DNA of 64,000 nucleotides from positions 1,307,501-1,371,500 of the forward strand of contig JADJXG010000001.1 in assembly GCA_016715965.1 (NCBI GenBank), written 5' to 3'. This document shows, in pieces, positions 53,867 to 62,768 of the stretch (its first letter is position 1; every line of letters begins with the position of its first letter). The translations under genes were made by a program, and so were the position numbers. The notes under the pieces were generated by a model. The model ran no database searches. It saw nothing but the letters and a program-made list of their open reading frames with translations, and was not told the origin of the DNA. This stretch comes from Saprospiraceae bacterium. Its GTDB lineage: Bacteria; Bacteroidota; Bacteroidia; Chitinophagales; Saprospiraceae.

Positions 53867-54763
53867 TTAATTTTTAACGCACCTGCAACTTAATCCTACA
53901 TTAAGCTCTGGAAAATTAAATTTTAGAATCTGGTTGTTGCTGAGTATAATGATAACATTGTTCAGATTGCTATCTGCCTGTGAAGCCCAAAACCCCGCAT
54001 AGGAACCAAGTCCAATAAAACTCGTCGCAGCTCCAGGTTGTCTCCGGCCTCCGGGTAGTGCACTAAAACCACTAGAATTGCTTGCCGGCGAACCGGGGCT
54101 CCATAAATTATCCAGTTTTCTCAGACTTGCTCCAGCTTCATTGTATCCTCCCAAATGCGAGATCAACTTTTCCCAATCAGCCATCGTGGGAATATGCCAG
54201 CCATCCGGACATAATTTTATTTTGTTGATCGCATGCCGGTTGTACAATTTTCCAAACAAGGGGCCATTGTTTATATCATTTTCGTAATAACACCATGCAG
54301 GACCTGATGCTGCTTCCCATTCCTGGGTATTGGTTAATTTTTGCATACCCGCCTCCAGGGATAAATTGGATTGCATCCAACATTGAGTACCAATGGTGAC
54401 GATGTCATAAAGGTTATTTTCACTGTCCTGCACCGCTGTAAATGAACCGCAACCATTTCCAGCGGATACAGTAAAATTATATGAAGCGCTACTTGTACAC
54501 AAATTTTGATGATCAGTAACGGTCACCGAATACAGTCCTGATTCACTTACCGTGATTTTTGGAAAATCTCCAATACCATGACTCCATTCATAGGAAAAGG
54601 GTCCCAATCCATTTTCCTTATTAACTTCGAGTTGATCTGTACCAAGCTGGACAATAGTCACTTTAAAAGCATTGCACTCATCCGTTGATCCTAGTCTGCA
54701 GGCATGTATGATAAGTATTGAACCCAGCAAGGTCAGCCAAAAAGGATTGAAATTTTTCATCAT
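53867..54763 (-). CDS. FISUMP-domain lipoprotein
   Basis: A 298-residue predicted lipoprotein (Cys in IIHACRLG). Residues about 35-100 look like a PKD/SprB-type beta-sandwich repeat (VNKENGLGPFSYEWSHGIGD, then SGLYSVTVTD). Residues about 105-298 are the Fibrobacter succinogenes major paralogous domain (FISUMP): YDIVTIGTQCWMQSNL, GKLYNRHAI, CPDGWHIPTMADWEKLI, GFSALPGGRR and the final SCRCVKN. FISUMP proteins are surface lipoproteins of unknown role, frequent in Bacteroidota. No neighbour is clearly linked. The frame has two ATG codons in a row, 54763 and 54760. Confidence 0.88.
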   Translation of the reverse strand: MMKNFNPFWLTLLGSILIIHACRLGSTDECNAFKVTIVQLGTDQLEVNKENGLGPFSYEWSHGIGDFPKITVSESGLYSVTVTDHQNLCTSSASYNFTVSAGNGCGSFTAVQDSENNLYDIVTIGTQCWMQSNLSLEAGMQKLTNTQEWEAASGPAWCYYENDINNGPLFGKLYNRHAINKIKLCPDGWHIPTMADWEKLISHLGGYNEAGASLRKLDNLWSPGSPASNSSGFSALPGGRRQPGAATSFIGLGSYAGFWASQADSNLNNVIIILSNNQILKFNFPELNVGLSCRCVKN

Positions 54764-55188
54764 AAGAAATATTCAGTTTTAGAAATTCCACATTACAAAA
54801 ATAACAATTAATTGATAACTCTGAATAAAAGTACTACAAGGCAATAATAGAATTGAATGATTCTAAAATTATTCTAACCCCCCGGTTGAATCTGCATATA
54901 ATCCTATAAGAATTGCGACTCCACCACTCCGGAAATGCATGCTGATATGATGTCCCGAAAAGTATTCATATAAGATACTTTGAAGAAAATCAAAAAAGGC
55001 TCATCCAAAATTTGTTTAGAAGCAATATTCCTGAAAACATAAATACTAATTTTTGCGGACTCGTAAGCCTATACCGCTGCGATTTACTCAATCCGAGTGC
55101 CAATGACCATCCAAAAGAAAATGTATGACTTATGATTTTTAAAATCAAAATCCAATCAGATCAATTTAGACCTGTTGGGTGATGGGAT
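54764..55188 (-). other. Intergenic region, nothing recognised
   Basis: About 425 AT-rich bases between two minus-strand genes. I found no coding frame, RNA gene or strong hairpin. It should contain the promoter of the FISUMP gene. Confidence 0.4.
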
Positions 55189-56340
55189 TTATTGCTTGAG
55201 CAACATCTCCGCAGCTTCGTTTCCAACCAAAGTACCTATTGCGATGCCCATACCACCCATCCTCACAGAGACACCTACCCTTTGACTTTGCATTTGGATG
55301 ATGGGTTTTTTGACCGGGCCAAGCCCCATTATTCCTACCCATGAATCACAGATTTCATACCTGTTGTTTTCCAGCAGATGCTGCTCAGCAAATTCGATTA
55401 GAGAATGTTGTATTTTTGGATTGTATCCAATTTGATCGGTGTACTCGTTTTCCAAATCCAAATGTCTTCCCCCACCTATCAACAATCCACCTTTCACCGG
55501 TCTAAAATATACATAGCCCTTATGATGGTGGTAGGCTCCAGTTAATAATAGAGGATTTTGGGTTTTCAAAACCAGGACGTGGTTTCTGGCAGCTGTAAGC
55601 TGGAGTTCTGGCATCAGTTGTTTGGCAAATCCATTTGTGGCCAACAAAAGTTTTTGCGCAGAAAAGGTAAATCCATGGTTGCAAGATATGGTCAATTGTT
55701 CTGTTTCCTCCTGCCATTGGAGAACGCTCGTATTAAAATAAATTTGACCTCCCAATGCATAAAATTTCTTCATCAAAGACAAGATCATTTTCATTGGATC
55801 GAGCAGAGATTCATGTTCTGTTTTAATCATGCCCGCTACATTGGTAAATCCATGATTCGAAATTTCATCGTGGGCCATTGAAAAATAATTTTTCAATCCA
55901 GTCCACTTTTGGATTTCTGCATTGATTTGCTGCAATTGCTGATCAGATGGACAATCCATTTTGTTTTCATCCGTGAAAACTTCATATCCGCCTGCGGAAT
56001 TCCAGCCTATATCTTCGTTTGGTAGTCGTTTTCTCAATGCGCCGATTCCATCATATCTCTTTTTAAAAAGCGCAAAAACCTCTTCAGCTGATTGGTTTTG
56101 CAGGTCATCCAGCAATTCACCCGCACTGCCAAAACAAGCAAATCCTGCATTTTTAGTACTTGCCCCATCAGGCCGCCAGCCTCTTTCTAGAATACACACC
56201 CTGGAATTTGGCTTATTCTCTAAGTAACTGATTCCCGCATTAAGTCCAACGATACCAGAACCTACGATGCAAAGATCATATTGAGTCTGAAGACCGATTC
56301 TTTCCCAGTAACTAATATTGAATGGAAAAAGCTGGTCCAT
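55189..56340 (-). CDS. FAD-dependent oxidoreductase, DAO family
   Basis: A 383-residue flavoprotein of the D-amino-acid-oxidase/glycine-oxidase type. The dinucleotide-binding GxGxxG is at about 26-36 (VGSGIVGLNAG), with CILERGWRPDGASTKNAGFA next, and FRPVKGGLLIGGGRHLD and GIMGLGPVKKPIIQ near the C-terminus. It would oxidise an amine or amino acid and pass electrons to oxygen or another acceptor. I chose the ATG at 56340 over the adjacent TTG at 56343. It lies 18 bases after the small HMA gene on the same strand. Confidence 0.88.
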   Translation of the reverse strand: MDQLFPFNISYWERIGLQTQYDLCIVGSGIVGLNAGISYLENKPNSRVCILERGWRPDGASTKNAGFACFGSAGELLDDLQNQSAEEVFALFKKRYDGIGALRKRLPNEDIGWNSAGGYEVFTDENKMDCPSDQQLQQINAEIQKWTGLKNYFSMAHDEISNHGFTNVAGMIKTEHESLLDPMKMILSLMKKFYALGGQIYFNTSVLQWQEETEQLTISCNHGFTFSAQKLLLATNGFAKQLMPELQLTAARNHVLVLKTQNPLLLTGAYHHHKGYVYFRPVKGGLLIGGGRHLDLENEYTDQIGYNPKIQHSLIEFAEQHLLENNRYEICDSWVGIMGLGPVKKPIIQMQSQRVGVSVRMGGMGIAIGTLVGNEAAEMLLKQ

Positions 56341-56358
56341 CAACCGTGTTTGATTTGA

Positions 56359-56691
56359 TTATTTTCTCGGATAATGACAACACTCGTGTAAGGCATTATA
56401 GGTTTCATCATTGGCCCTGTATTTTGGTGTATCATAACCTGCAGCAGCAATTCTGAGTTGAATTTGATCCAAGCTGATAAGGCTGGGGTTGTAGTAAAGA
56501 TTGAGCAGTTTGGTGTTCACATCCCAGTTAGCTTTTTTTACTCCCTTTATTTTGATGGCTTTTTCAATATTTTTTTTACACATACCGCAGTTACCTCCTA
56601 CCTCAAAGCTGGTCTGCTCAAAATTCTTAGATTGAGCGCAGACGATGGTCCCTAAGAATAAACACAAGAATAAGACCCATAATCCTTTCAT
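56359..56691 (-). CDS. Exported heavy-metal-associated (HMA) domain protein
   Basis: A 110-residue protein with a signal peptide (MKGLWVLFLCLFLGTIVCAQ) and an HMA fold (about 28-92): the metal-binding CGMC motif is at about 35-38, followed by KKNIEKAIKIKGVKKANWDVN. The C-terminus adds HECCHYPRK, a second Cys/His-rich patch that could also bind metal. It probably binds copper or another soft metal in the periplasm. It lies 18 bases upstream of the FAD oxidase gene, and the functional link between them is unknown. Confidence 0.85.
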   Translation of the reverse strand: MKGLWVLFLCLFLGTIVCAQSKNFEQTSFEVGGNCGMCKKNIEKAIKIKGVKKANWDVNTKLLNLYYNPSLISLDQIQLRIAAAGYDTPKYRANDETYNALHECCHYPRK

Positions 56692-56841
56692 TTCAATTTA
56701 TTTTCTAAAAGAACGGGTGGAGTGGGTAATGAGTTTAAAACTGCAAGGACTATATGCAAATTACACAGGCTAATGGGCATTCAATAACGAAGGATCGTGT
56801 TAAAAAAAGTTGGTATTTTGCCCCTTAAAACCAAGCACGAC

Positions 56842-57276
56842 ATGATTCAAAGAATTCAAACCATATGGTTGTTTCTGGCATCTTTGGCCTTTTCTGTAGC
56901 ATTGTGGCCCTCCATTTCACTGGTTAGGACACCGGTTTTGGAGGAATCTGTGCTTGCTGACGGCAGAATTCAAATCTGGGAAAGCCATGTCCTGAGTTCA
57001 GGAGCGGTGATTTCCCTGATCTTAACAGTGGCTGCCATTTTTTTATACCGTAACCGCCCCAATCAGGTTTTGATTGCGAGCCTGGCAGCCCTTGTTCAGA
57101 TTGTATTGGTTTTATTGTCAACATTTTATACGACATATAAGCTTGGGCAGTTTGATCAAATGGGTTTGGATCTGGGTGTTTTCACAGGCTTTGCAGGCGT
57201 GTTTTTGGTATGGTTAGCCGCCCGCGCCATCCGTAAAGACGAGGAAATAGTCAAATCCATGGATAGACTTCGATAA
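56842..57276 (+). CDS. DUF4293 membrane protein
   Basis: A 144-residue inner-membrane protein with four predicted helices, starting MIQRIQTIWLFLASLAFSV, the usual DUF4293 opening. Other blocks are SSGAVISLILTVAAIFLYRNRPNQV and GLDLGVFTGFAGVFLVWLAARAIRKDEE. The ATG at 56842 gives the family N-terminus; a GTG at 56797 would add 15 residues. DUF4293 proteins are found across Bacteroidota, commonly near rpsT, and have no known function. Confidence 0.88.
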   Translation: MIQRIQTIWLFLASLAFSVALWPSISLVRTPVLEESVLADGRIQIWESHVLSSGAVISLILTVAAIFLYRNRPNQVLIASLAALVQIVLVLLSTFYTTYKLGQFDQMGLDLGVFTGFAGVFLVWLAARAIRKDEEIVKSMDRLR

Positions 57277-57315
57277 ATTTTTTCAGAAAAGGGTATTAAT
57301 AATCATCACTTGCCT

Positions 57316-57323
57316 TATCTTTG
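57316..57323 (+). promoter_or_regulatory. Promoter -7 element for rpsT
   Basis: TATCTTTG, followed by CACTCC, fits TAnnTTTG. The ATG of rpsT at 57344 is 20 bases downstream. Confidence 0.55.
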
Positions 57324-57343
57324 CACTCCTTAAAAGAAAAAGC

Positions 57344-57598
57344 ATGGCAAATCATAAATCTGCGCTCAAGAGAATACGTCAAAACAAGGTGACAAGAATG
57401 GCCAACAGGTATTACAAAAAAACAACCCGTACGGCTGTTCAAAAACTCAGAAGTCTTACAGAAAGCTCTGAAGCCAAGAAGTTATTGCCAAGAGTCATCA
57501 GTATGATTGACCGTCTGGCAAAGAAAAACACCTGGCACAAAAATAAAGCATCCAATTTGAAAAGCAGCCTGACCAAACAAGTGGCCAGGATCGCCTGA
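57344..57598 (+). CDS. rpsT: 30S ribosomal protein S20
   Basis: An 84-residue, strongly basic protein that matches S20 throughout: MANHKSALKRIRQNKVTRMANRYYKK at the start and LAKKNTWHKNKASNLKSSLTKQVAR at the end. It binds 16S rRNA in the 30S subunit. It has its own TAnnTTTG promoter and a strong terminator. Confidence 0.97.
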   Translation: MANHKSALKRIRQNKVTRMANRYYKKTTRTAVQKLRSLTESSEAKKLLPRVISMIDRLAKKNTWHKNKASNLKSSLTKQVARIA

Positions 57599-57630
57599 TC
57601 CAGTGATCAGAGCTTCTCAATTCATTCATA

Positions 57631-57668
57631 AAAATCGTGCAAGGAAATAAACCACTTTGCACGATTTT
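57631..57668 (+). terminator. Rho-independent terminator after rpsT
   Basis: A perfect 12-bp stem AAAATCGTGCAA (57631-57642) / TTGCACGATTTT (57657-57668) with a 14-base loop, ending in T. Confidence 0.88.
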
Positions 57669-57704
57669 CATTTTAAAGGTACAAATCAATCATTTTTTCG
57701 GCTC

Positions 57705-58112
57705 ATGAGAATTTCAGTGTATCGCAAGGCCCATTTTAATTCAGCCCACAGATTGTTTAATCCAGATTGGTCCGAAGAAAAAAACAAGGAAATTTTTGGA
57801 ATTTGTTCCAGCCCTAATTTCCATGGGCACAACTATGAAGTAGAGCTAAAGGTCACCGGCGAATTGGATAAAGAGTCGGGTATCCTCATTGATCTTAGAA
57901 AATTAAAAGACTTATTGAAGGAAAAGGTAGAAGATCGCTATGATCACAAAAATCTGAATGTGGAGTGTCCTGAATTTAAAAACAAAGTCCCTTCCGCAGA
58001 GAATCTGTGTATCGAAATTTATCAGCTTGTTCGCCCGGAAATACCTGCAGCCATGGACATTGCCGTCCGGCTGTATGAGACTCCCCGCAATTATGTCGAA
58101 TTTCCGGCTTAA
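57705..58112 (+). CDS. 6-pyruvoyl-tetrahydropterin synthase / QueD-family protein
   Basis: A 135-residue enzyme. The zinc ligands are the His of RKAHFNSAHRL (about 6-16) and the two His of HGHNYE; the catalytic Cys lies just before in GICSSPNFHGHNYE, a spacing like that of PTPS proteins. SAENLCIEIYQLV near the C-terminus is also typical. The reaction is either 6-carboxytetrahydropterin synthesis for queuosine (QueD) or 6-pyruvoyl-tetrahydropterin synthesis; I cannot decide. I chose the ATG at 57705; the frame also extends from 57657 inside the terminator. The stop overlaps the end of the convergent secreted-protein gene. Confidence 0.87.
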   Translation: MRISVYRKAHFNSAHRLFNPDWSEEKNKEIFGICSSPNFHGHNYEVELKVTGELDKESGILIDLRKLKDLLKEKVEDRYDHKNLNVECPEFKNKVPSAENLCIEIYQLVRPEIPAAMDIAVRLYETPRNYVEFPA

Positions 58113-58819
58113 GGCCTTTCAGACCTTTTGTACAGCTTGAGGGTTTTGACTACTTGTTGGTTCTGGCCGACCAGTCTCACCATATAGATGCCATCTGTCA
58201 ACATGGAAATATCATAAGATTTTCCTTGAATCGCATTAAAACCCAACAGCTTTTTACCCATGATGTTATAAATTTCGATTCGGCTCAAGCCATAATTAAA
58301 ATCTACGGTAAAACTATTTTGGGTGGGATTGGGGTACATCCGGATAAGTTGGGTTCTGGCCGGACCTTTGGTACTTAAGGATTTATTAAATAGGTAGTCG
58401 ACTTTGAGCTTTTGGGTGGTATCCTGACGTTCAAACACATAGACTTCCACGTGGGCGCTGCCCTCTATTTCATGGTCAGCGACGTGCACATCCAGATTCA
58501 TCAGTGCATTTGGCTCTACCGCATTGTAATTTTCCTCAGGACATCTGGTCACAAAACTGGGATAACAATTGAGATTGTCGCAAACGTAAGCTTCCCAACC
58601 TTCTGTAAGGGATACATCAATCCGTTCCCATAGCAATTCGATGGAACGGGTGTGGCGATTGGCCACTTTATTGTAGCATACATGCTCAAATACATTGGGG
58701 TCTGTAATAAATTCGATTTTGCATGGATTTTCTAAGGCCTCAAATTTGGTAATCTGGGCGGATACCATCTTAGAAACCATGAAACAGAACAAGGTGCAGT
58801 AAAATATCTTCATGACCAT
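58109..58819 (-). CDS. Secreted T9SS cargo protein of unknown function
   Basis: A 236-residue protein with a signal peptide (MVMKIFYCTLFCFMVSKMVS then AQ) and a C-terminal type A sorting domain (about 158-236): RMYPNPTQNSFTVDFNYG, then IEIYNIMGKKLL and LTDGIYMVRLVGQ. The middle part (about 25-150), rich in Cys and acidic residues, is unrecognised. The protein would be carried across the outer membrane by the type IX system and its sorting domain removed. An in-frame ATG at 58813 is an alternative start. Confidence 0.85.
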   Translation of the reverse strand: MVMKIFYCTLFCFMVSKMVSAQITKFEALENPCKIEFITDPNVFEHVCYNKVANRHTRSIELLWERIDVSLTEGWEAYVCDNLNCYPSFVTRCPEENYNAVEPNALMNLDVHVADHEIEGSAHVEVYVFERQDTTQKLKVDYLFNKSLSTKGPARTQLIRMYPNPTQNSFTVDFNYGLSRIEIYNIMGKKLLGFNAIQGKSYDISMLTDGIYMVRLVGQNQQVVKTLKLYKRSERP

Positions 58820-59049
58820 CCTATTTTAAGTACAGGATACAAAGATAATGTGAAAATCAGACAATTGGCCAATTTGTAAATCTGAAAATTGGAAAATTCG
58901 AGAATTCAGATGAACCCATGAATCAAATGATACAAATTAGGGGGTTAAAAACTCCGAGTGGAGCAACCGGACGGATGGTCAGTTAAATATAAGAAAAACC
59001 ACCAGCTTAGAAAGTCTGTATTGAAATGCTCAGATATTGGGGGAAAAAG

Positions 59050-59082
59050 AAAAAGCCTTCTGGAGATGACAGAAGGCTTTTT
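59050..59082 (-). terminator. Terminator after the Omp28 gene, possibly bidirectional
   Basis: A perfect 13-bp stem (59050-59062 with 59070-59082) with a 7-base loop. On the minus strand it runs into T, about 30 bases after the stop at 59112. The opposite strand also ends in T, but no plus-strand gene leads into it. Confidence 0.82.
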
Positions 59083-59111
59083 AAAAAGAGGTTTTGTTTT
59101 AGATCTGTTTA

Positions 59112-61115
59112 TTAGAAAACAGTGATTTTTTGTGTTTGAAGCCCCTTGGCTGTGCGAACTTCCACAGAGTACACTCCGGACTCAAGGTCCACAGCATAAC
59201 TGAGGTTGTTAAGACCAGCCTGAAGACTCTGTCCATTCGCAAGTTGAGACACAAATCTTCCCTGCATGTCGAACAATCTGATATCCGCTTTGGCGCTCTC
59301 CTCCATTCTGACATCCATGTTGATCCTGTCTGAAACTGGATTTGGAAAGACTTTCATCGATTGAACGATACCGGGATCTTGTGTGCCTGAAGTTCCGTTT
59401 TTAATATTGACATCGTCCAGGAAATAAGCCCAGCCATTGCCTCCGGTTCCTCTGAATTGAACAAGAATTTCCGGGGTACCATCGAAAGCTGACAAATCAA
59501 CTTTCTGGGCTTTCCACTGATCGGGTAGAGGCAGCCAAAATCCAGGAATGTGGCTATTGACCACATCCACTACTGGTACTGAAGCCATGCTGCTTCCAAA
59601 ATCTGAATAAACGGTAGTCCATGTATCTCCGCAATCTGTGGAGATGAGAAGTTCCATTTTATCATTGCTATTTGCATCTTTCACCGCATAGGCATAATTC
59701 CAGCTGGCCTCTGTATTGATTCCTTGTGAAAGATCAATTTTGTCAAAATACAAAGAGGCCACCAATCCTCCCGATCCAGCATCGGAAAAGGCAAAAAACA
59801 TGTTCCAGGCAGATTGGCCAAAGCCCCCCATCATGTGTGGGAAGTTATTACCCTGTGCAGCACTCGCTCTAAAGATTCTAAGTCCATTGGTTTGGACATA
59901 GGTTTTTGCGACGGGTGTAGTCCCGCTGCCTGTTTCAAATCCTTCATTTAAAGTATTGCCATTGGTAGCATTTGGAAAGGTTAATAATCTAAGCTGATCT
60001 TCAAAATTATTCACCACATTGCGGTCTCTGATTGCTCCTCCATTGATTCGATCGATGTAAATGTTAAAGGTAGCAGATCCGAGGTTTAATGGGAGGTTGT
60101 TAAAGGTATGGCTTGCCTTGTCACCGGGAAGCAAAGATCCGCTCCAGTTGATGCGGGGTCTTGCGACACCTGAATTTAATTGTACAAAATCGATGGAAGT
60201 AATCGGAGTAGAATCAGTAGAAACGTTTTCAAATTCCAAATCATAGGATACGGAATTATCACATTGGTCCACCCGGTTTTTCATGGTACCGGAGATTAAG
60301 TTGATGTCGAAATACCCACCCTGCGCCTGTTTGGGGGCAGAATAAGCAGCTTGAAATACTTCCCTGGCGCCTGCTCCTGAAACCACTGCATTTTGGACAA
60401 ATGCCACTACAGAAAGTTCGTTGACAGAATATATGTAAGAGGGCACCGGCACTCTGAAACTAAAGCTTTTGGTTTCTCCCGGAGTGATGGCGGTCGTCAA
60501 ACGAGTACCTGATTGGTTAGGGATCATTTTACGCATTACATGGGAAAATTCAATTTCTCCATTGGTAGCGGCCTGTCGCGGGAATCTGATTTTGCTTTCT
60601 GTAATTACTGTATGAAGAACATAGTTAGTTCCAGTGAAATCAACACTGCTCACGTTCTTAATGTCCACATTGATAGACATACTGTCCTTGCCGGCATCGA
60701 GGGTCACTTCGTGATTAACATTGAGTTCGATCGGCGAAGTAACCGCCATTCTGCTGTCCAAAGGAGCAGAATTAATTACCAGATTGATCGGATGCCCGTT
60801 GTGAGGAATGGTACCATCCAATCTACAAGAAGGGGCAGAGTTGATTCCGTAAAACTGATGTCTTGCCTGTGATTCAGGTATATTATGTCCATACATTGGA
60901 TCACCTGTTGTGGGGATGTAACTTTGATATTTAAGCGCAATTACATTGGGTCCTCGTGATTCCAAAAAAGGGTCAAAAATCGGATTGGTGGATGCACATG
61001 GTGGGCAGGTTGCACTGGTGTATTCCTCAATGAGGACTTTGCGCACGGCCTGAGCGTCCAGGCTAAAAAAAGCAACGAACGCCAACAGAATGAGTAAGGT
61101 AAATTTTCTATTCAT
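59112..61115 (-). CDS. Omp28-related, thioredoxin-like T9SS cargo protein
   Basis: A 667-residue protein. The signal peptide (MNRKFTLLILLAFVAFFSLD then AQA) is followed by an Omp28/thioredoxin-like domain (about 23-270) with EEYTSATCPPCASTNP, whose CPPC resembles a redox pair. A choice-of-anchor (lectin-like jelly-roll) region at about 400-585 contains FDKIDLSQGINTEASWNYAY. The type A sorting domain ends the protein (about 590-667): KVFPNPVSDRINMDV, IRLFDMQGRF and SVEVRTAKGLQTQKITVF. I chose the ATG at 61115 over 61154 because it opens the signal peptide. It is a single-gene unit. Confidence 0.88.
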   Translation of the reverse strand: MNRKFTLLILLAFVAFFSLDAQAVRKVLIEEYTSATCPPCASTNPIFDPFLESRGPNVIALKYQSYIPTTGDPMYGHNIPESQARHQFYGINSAPSCRLDGTIPHNGHPINLVINSAPLDSRMAVTSPIELNVNHEVTLDAGKDSMSINVDIKNVSSVDFTGTNYVLHTVITESKIRFPRQAATNGEIEFSHVMRKMIPNQSGTRLTTAITPGETKSFSFRVPVPSYIYSVNELSVVAFVQNAVVSGAGAREVFQAAYSAPKQAQGGYFDINLISGTMKNRVDQCDNSVSYDLEFENVSTDSTPITSIDFVQLNSGVARPRINWSGSLLPGDKASHTFNNLPLNLGSATFNIYIDRINGGAIRDRNVVNNFEDQLRLLTFPNATNGNTLNEGFETGSGTTPVAKTYVQTNGLRIFRASAAQGNNFPHMMGGFGQSAWNMFFAFSDAGSGGLVASLYFDKIDLSQGINTEASWNYAYAVKDANSNDKMELLISTDCGDTWTTVYSDFGSSMASVPVVDVVNSHIPGFWLPLPDQWKAQKVDLSAFDGTPEILVQFRGTGGNGWAYFLDDVNIKNGTSGTQDPGIVQSMKVFPNPVSDRINMDVRMEESAKADIRLFDMQGRFVSQLANGQSLQAGLNNLSYAVDLESGVYSVEVRTAKGLQTQKITVF

Positions 61116-61421
61116 TTTGATTTGATTTTGTGATTTTATTTTTTCAAACTGCAATATTAGCGATTTATTAAATACGGATTTGGATTTAATTTGATTTTTC
61201 GACGAGATTTGGAGATGAATTGATCAAAACTTCGAGTACGATTGATGAAGTTATTCCTACTCCATTATTTATCAATTTTTTAAACATTAAGATTATTTTT
61301 ATGATTATTTCTGATACAAGTTTGCTTCTCGAAATTTATCGACCGATCTCTCACAGAACAACGTTTAATTTTGATTTTTGTAAATTTGTGAGTTTATCTT
61401 CCGGCCTTAAAACGCACCAAA
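61116..61421. other. Divergent intergenic region with TAnnTTTG box for the FAD oxidoreductase operon
   Basis: About 306 AT-rich bases. TAAATTTG at 61381-61388 fits the TAnnTTTG box and lies 33 bases before the TTG start at 61422. A second candidate, TAATTTTG, lies slightly upstream. No coding frame here is convincing. Confidence 0.5.
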
Positions 61422-62768
61422 TTGGCTAGAATCTGTATTATTGGCAATGGTATTTCAGGAATTACAGCAGCCAGACATCTCAGAAAAAAAACGAATCACG
61501 AAATCCTGGTCATTTCTGAGGAGAGCGAATATTTTTATAGCAGGACGGCTTTGATGTATGTCTATATGGGGCACATGCAATGGAAGGATCTGATGCCCTA
61601 CCCGCCCGATTTTTGGACTAAGAACAGGATTGAGCTGTTGAAGACAAGAGTTAAGACCGTAAATTTTGGTGCAAAGAAAATTCATACGACCGAAGGTCAG
61701 GCTTTGGACTATGAACATCTGATTATTGCCACCGGCTCCGTTCCGACAAAATACAATTGGCCGGGTATGGAGCTCAACGGTGTTTTTAGTTTATATCACC
61801 GCTGGGATCTGGATGCCATCGAACAATGGTCTAAAAATATGCAGGAAGCTGTCATTGTAGGTGGTGGATTGATTGGAATCGAACTGGCTGAAATGCTAAA
61901 TAGCAGAAAAATCAAAGTCACCATGTTGGTCAGAGAATCGGAATATGGGTCCTACGTGCTTCCCAACGAAGAGGCTAAGATGGTCTCAATGCACATCCGA
62001 AATCATGGAATTGATCTTCGCTTGGGTACTCAATTGGAACAAATTTGCGGAAAGGATCAGGTGGGTTCAGTTATTTCGGATCAAAGAGAGGAAATCCCAT
62101 GTCAAATGTTGGGTATTTGCATTGGTGTGCGACCAAACATTGATGTGTTTCAGGAAAGCGGACTGGAATGTGATTTGGGTGTTTTGGTGGACGATCAGTT
62201 GAGAACCAACTTTCAGGATGTCTATGCGATTGGAGATTGTGCGCAACTTAGACATCCCCAGCCTGGAAGGAGGGCCATAGAACCACTCTGGTACACAGGA
62301 AGAATGATGGGAAAAACAGCGGCAGCCAACATCGCAGGAGAGCACTCGTCCTATCTTCCTGGAATTTGGTTTAACTCCGCTAAATTTTTTGACATCGAGT
62401 ACCAGGTGTATGGTCAGATCCTGCCCAAAACACCAGAAAATATCCAAAGCATTTACTGGAGACATCCCACCAAAGAAAAGTCGATCCGGATCAATTATGA
62501 AAGGGAAAGTCTGGTGGTTACTGGATTTAATCTGATGGGATGTCGTTTCAGGCAAGAGGTTTGTGAGCTGTGGCTGCAAGAAAAAACAATAATTACTCAA
62601 GTCCTTCAAAATATTCGGCTCGCTTTTTTCGATCCTGAATTTTATGAAGATGTTGCCGTAGAATTTTTGAAATCTGCAACGAATCAAACCGGTATAGAAT
62701 TGCAAGCGCAGGCAAACTGGAAACTCAATGAAGTAATTCGATTTCTGGAGAAAACAACAAAATCATGA
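61422..62768 (+). CDS. FAD/NAD(P)-dependent oxidoreductase (nitrite-reductase/rubredoxin-reductase-like)
   Basis: A 448-residue flavoprotein of the pyridine-nucleotide disulfide oxidoreductase class. FAD-binding GxGxxG is in CIIGNGISGITAARHL (about 4-19), the second dinucleotide motif is AVIVGGGLIGIELAEML (about 143-159), and the FAD-closing VYAIGDCAQLRHP is at about 268-280. There is no redox CxxC pair in the usual place. The start is TTG at 61422, the only codon that gives a complete N-terminal dinucleotide fold. The stop overlaps the next ATG by 4 bases. It probably passes electrons from NAD(P)H to the polyferredoxin encoded next (inference). Confidence 0.85.
   Translation: MARICIIGNGISGITAARHLRKKTNHEILVISEESEYFYSRTALMYVYMGHMQWKDLMPYPPDFWTKNRIELLKTRVKTVNFGAKKIHTTEGQALDYEHLIIATGSVPTKYNWPGMELNGVFSLYHRWDLDAIEQWSKNMQEAVIVGGGLIGIELAEMLNSRKIKVTMLVRESEYGSYVLPNEEAKMVSMHIRNHGIDLRLGTQLEQICGKDQVGSVISDQREEIPCQMLGICIGVRPNIDVFQESGLECDLGVLVDDQLRTNFQDVYAIGDCAQLRHPQPGRRAIEPLWYTGRMMGKTAAANIAGEHSSYLPGIWFNSAKFFDIEYQVYGQILPKTPENIQSIYWRHPTKEKSIRINYERESLVVTGFNLMGCRFRQEVCELWLQEKTIITQVLQNIRLAFFDPEFYEDVAVEFLKSATNQTGIELQAQANWKLNEVIRFLEKTTKS

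Noticed and set aside
61220..61429. Open frame upstream of the FAD oxidoreductase
   Set aside because: It overlaps the flavoprotein start, spans its promoter box and lacks coding character.
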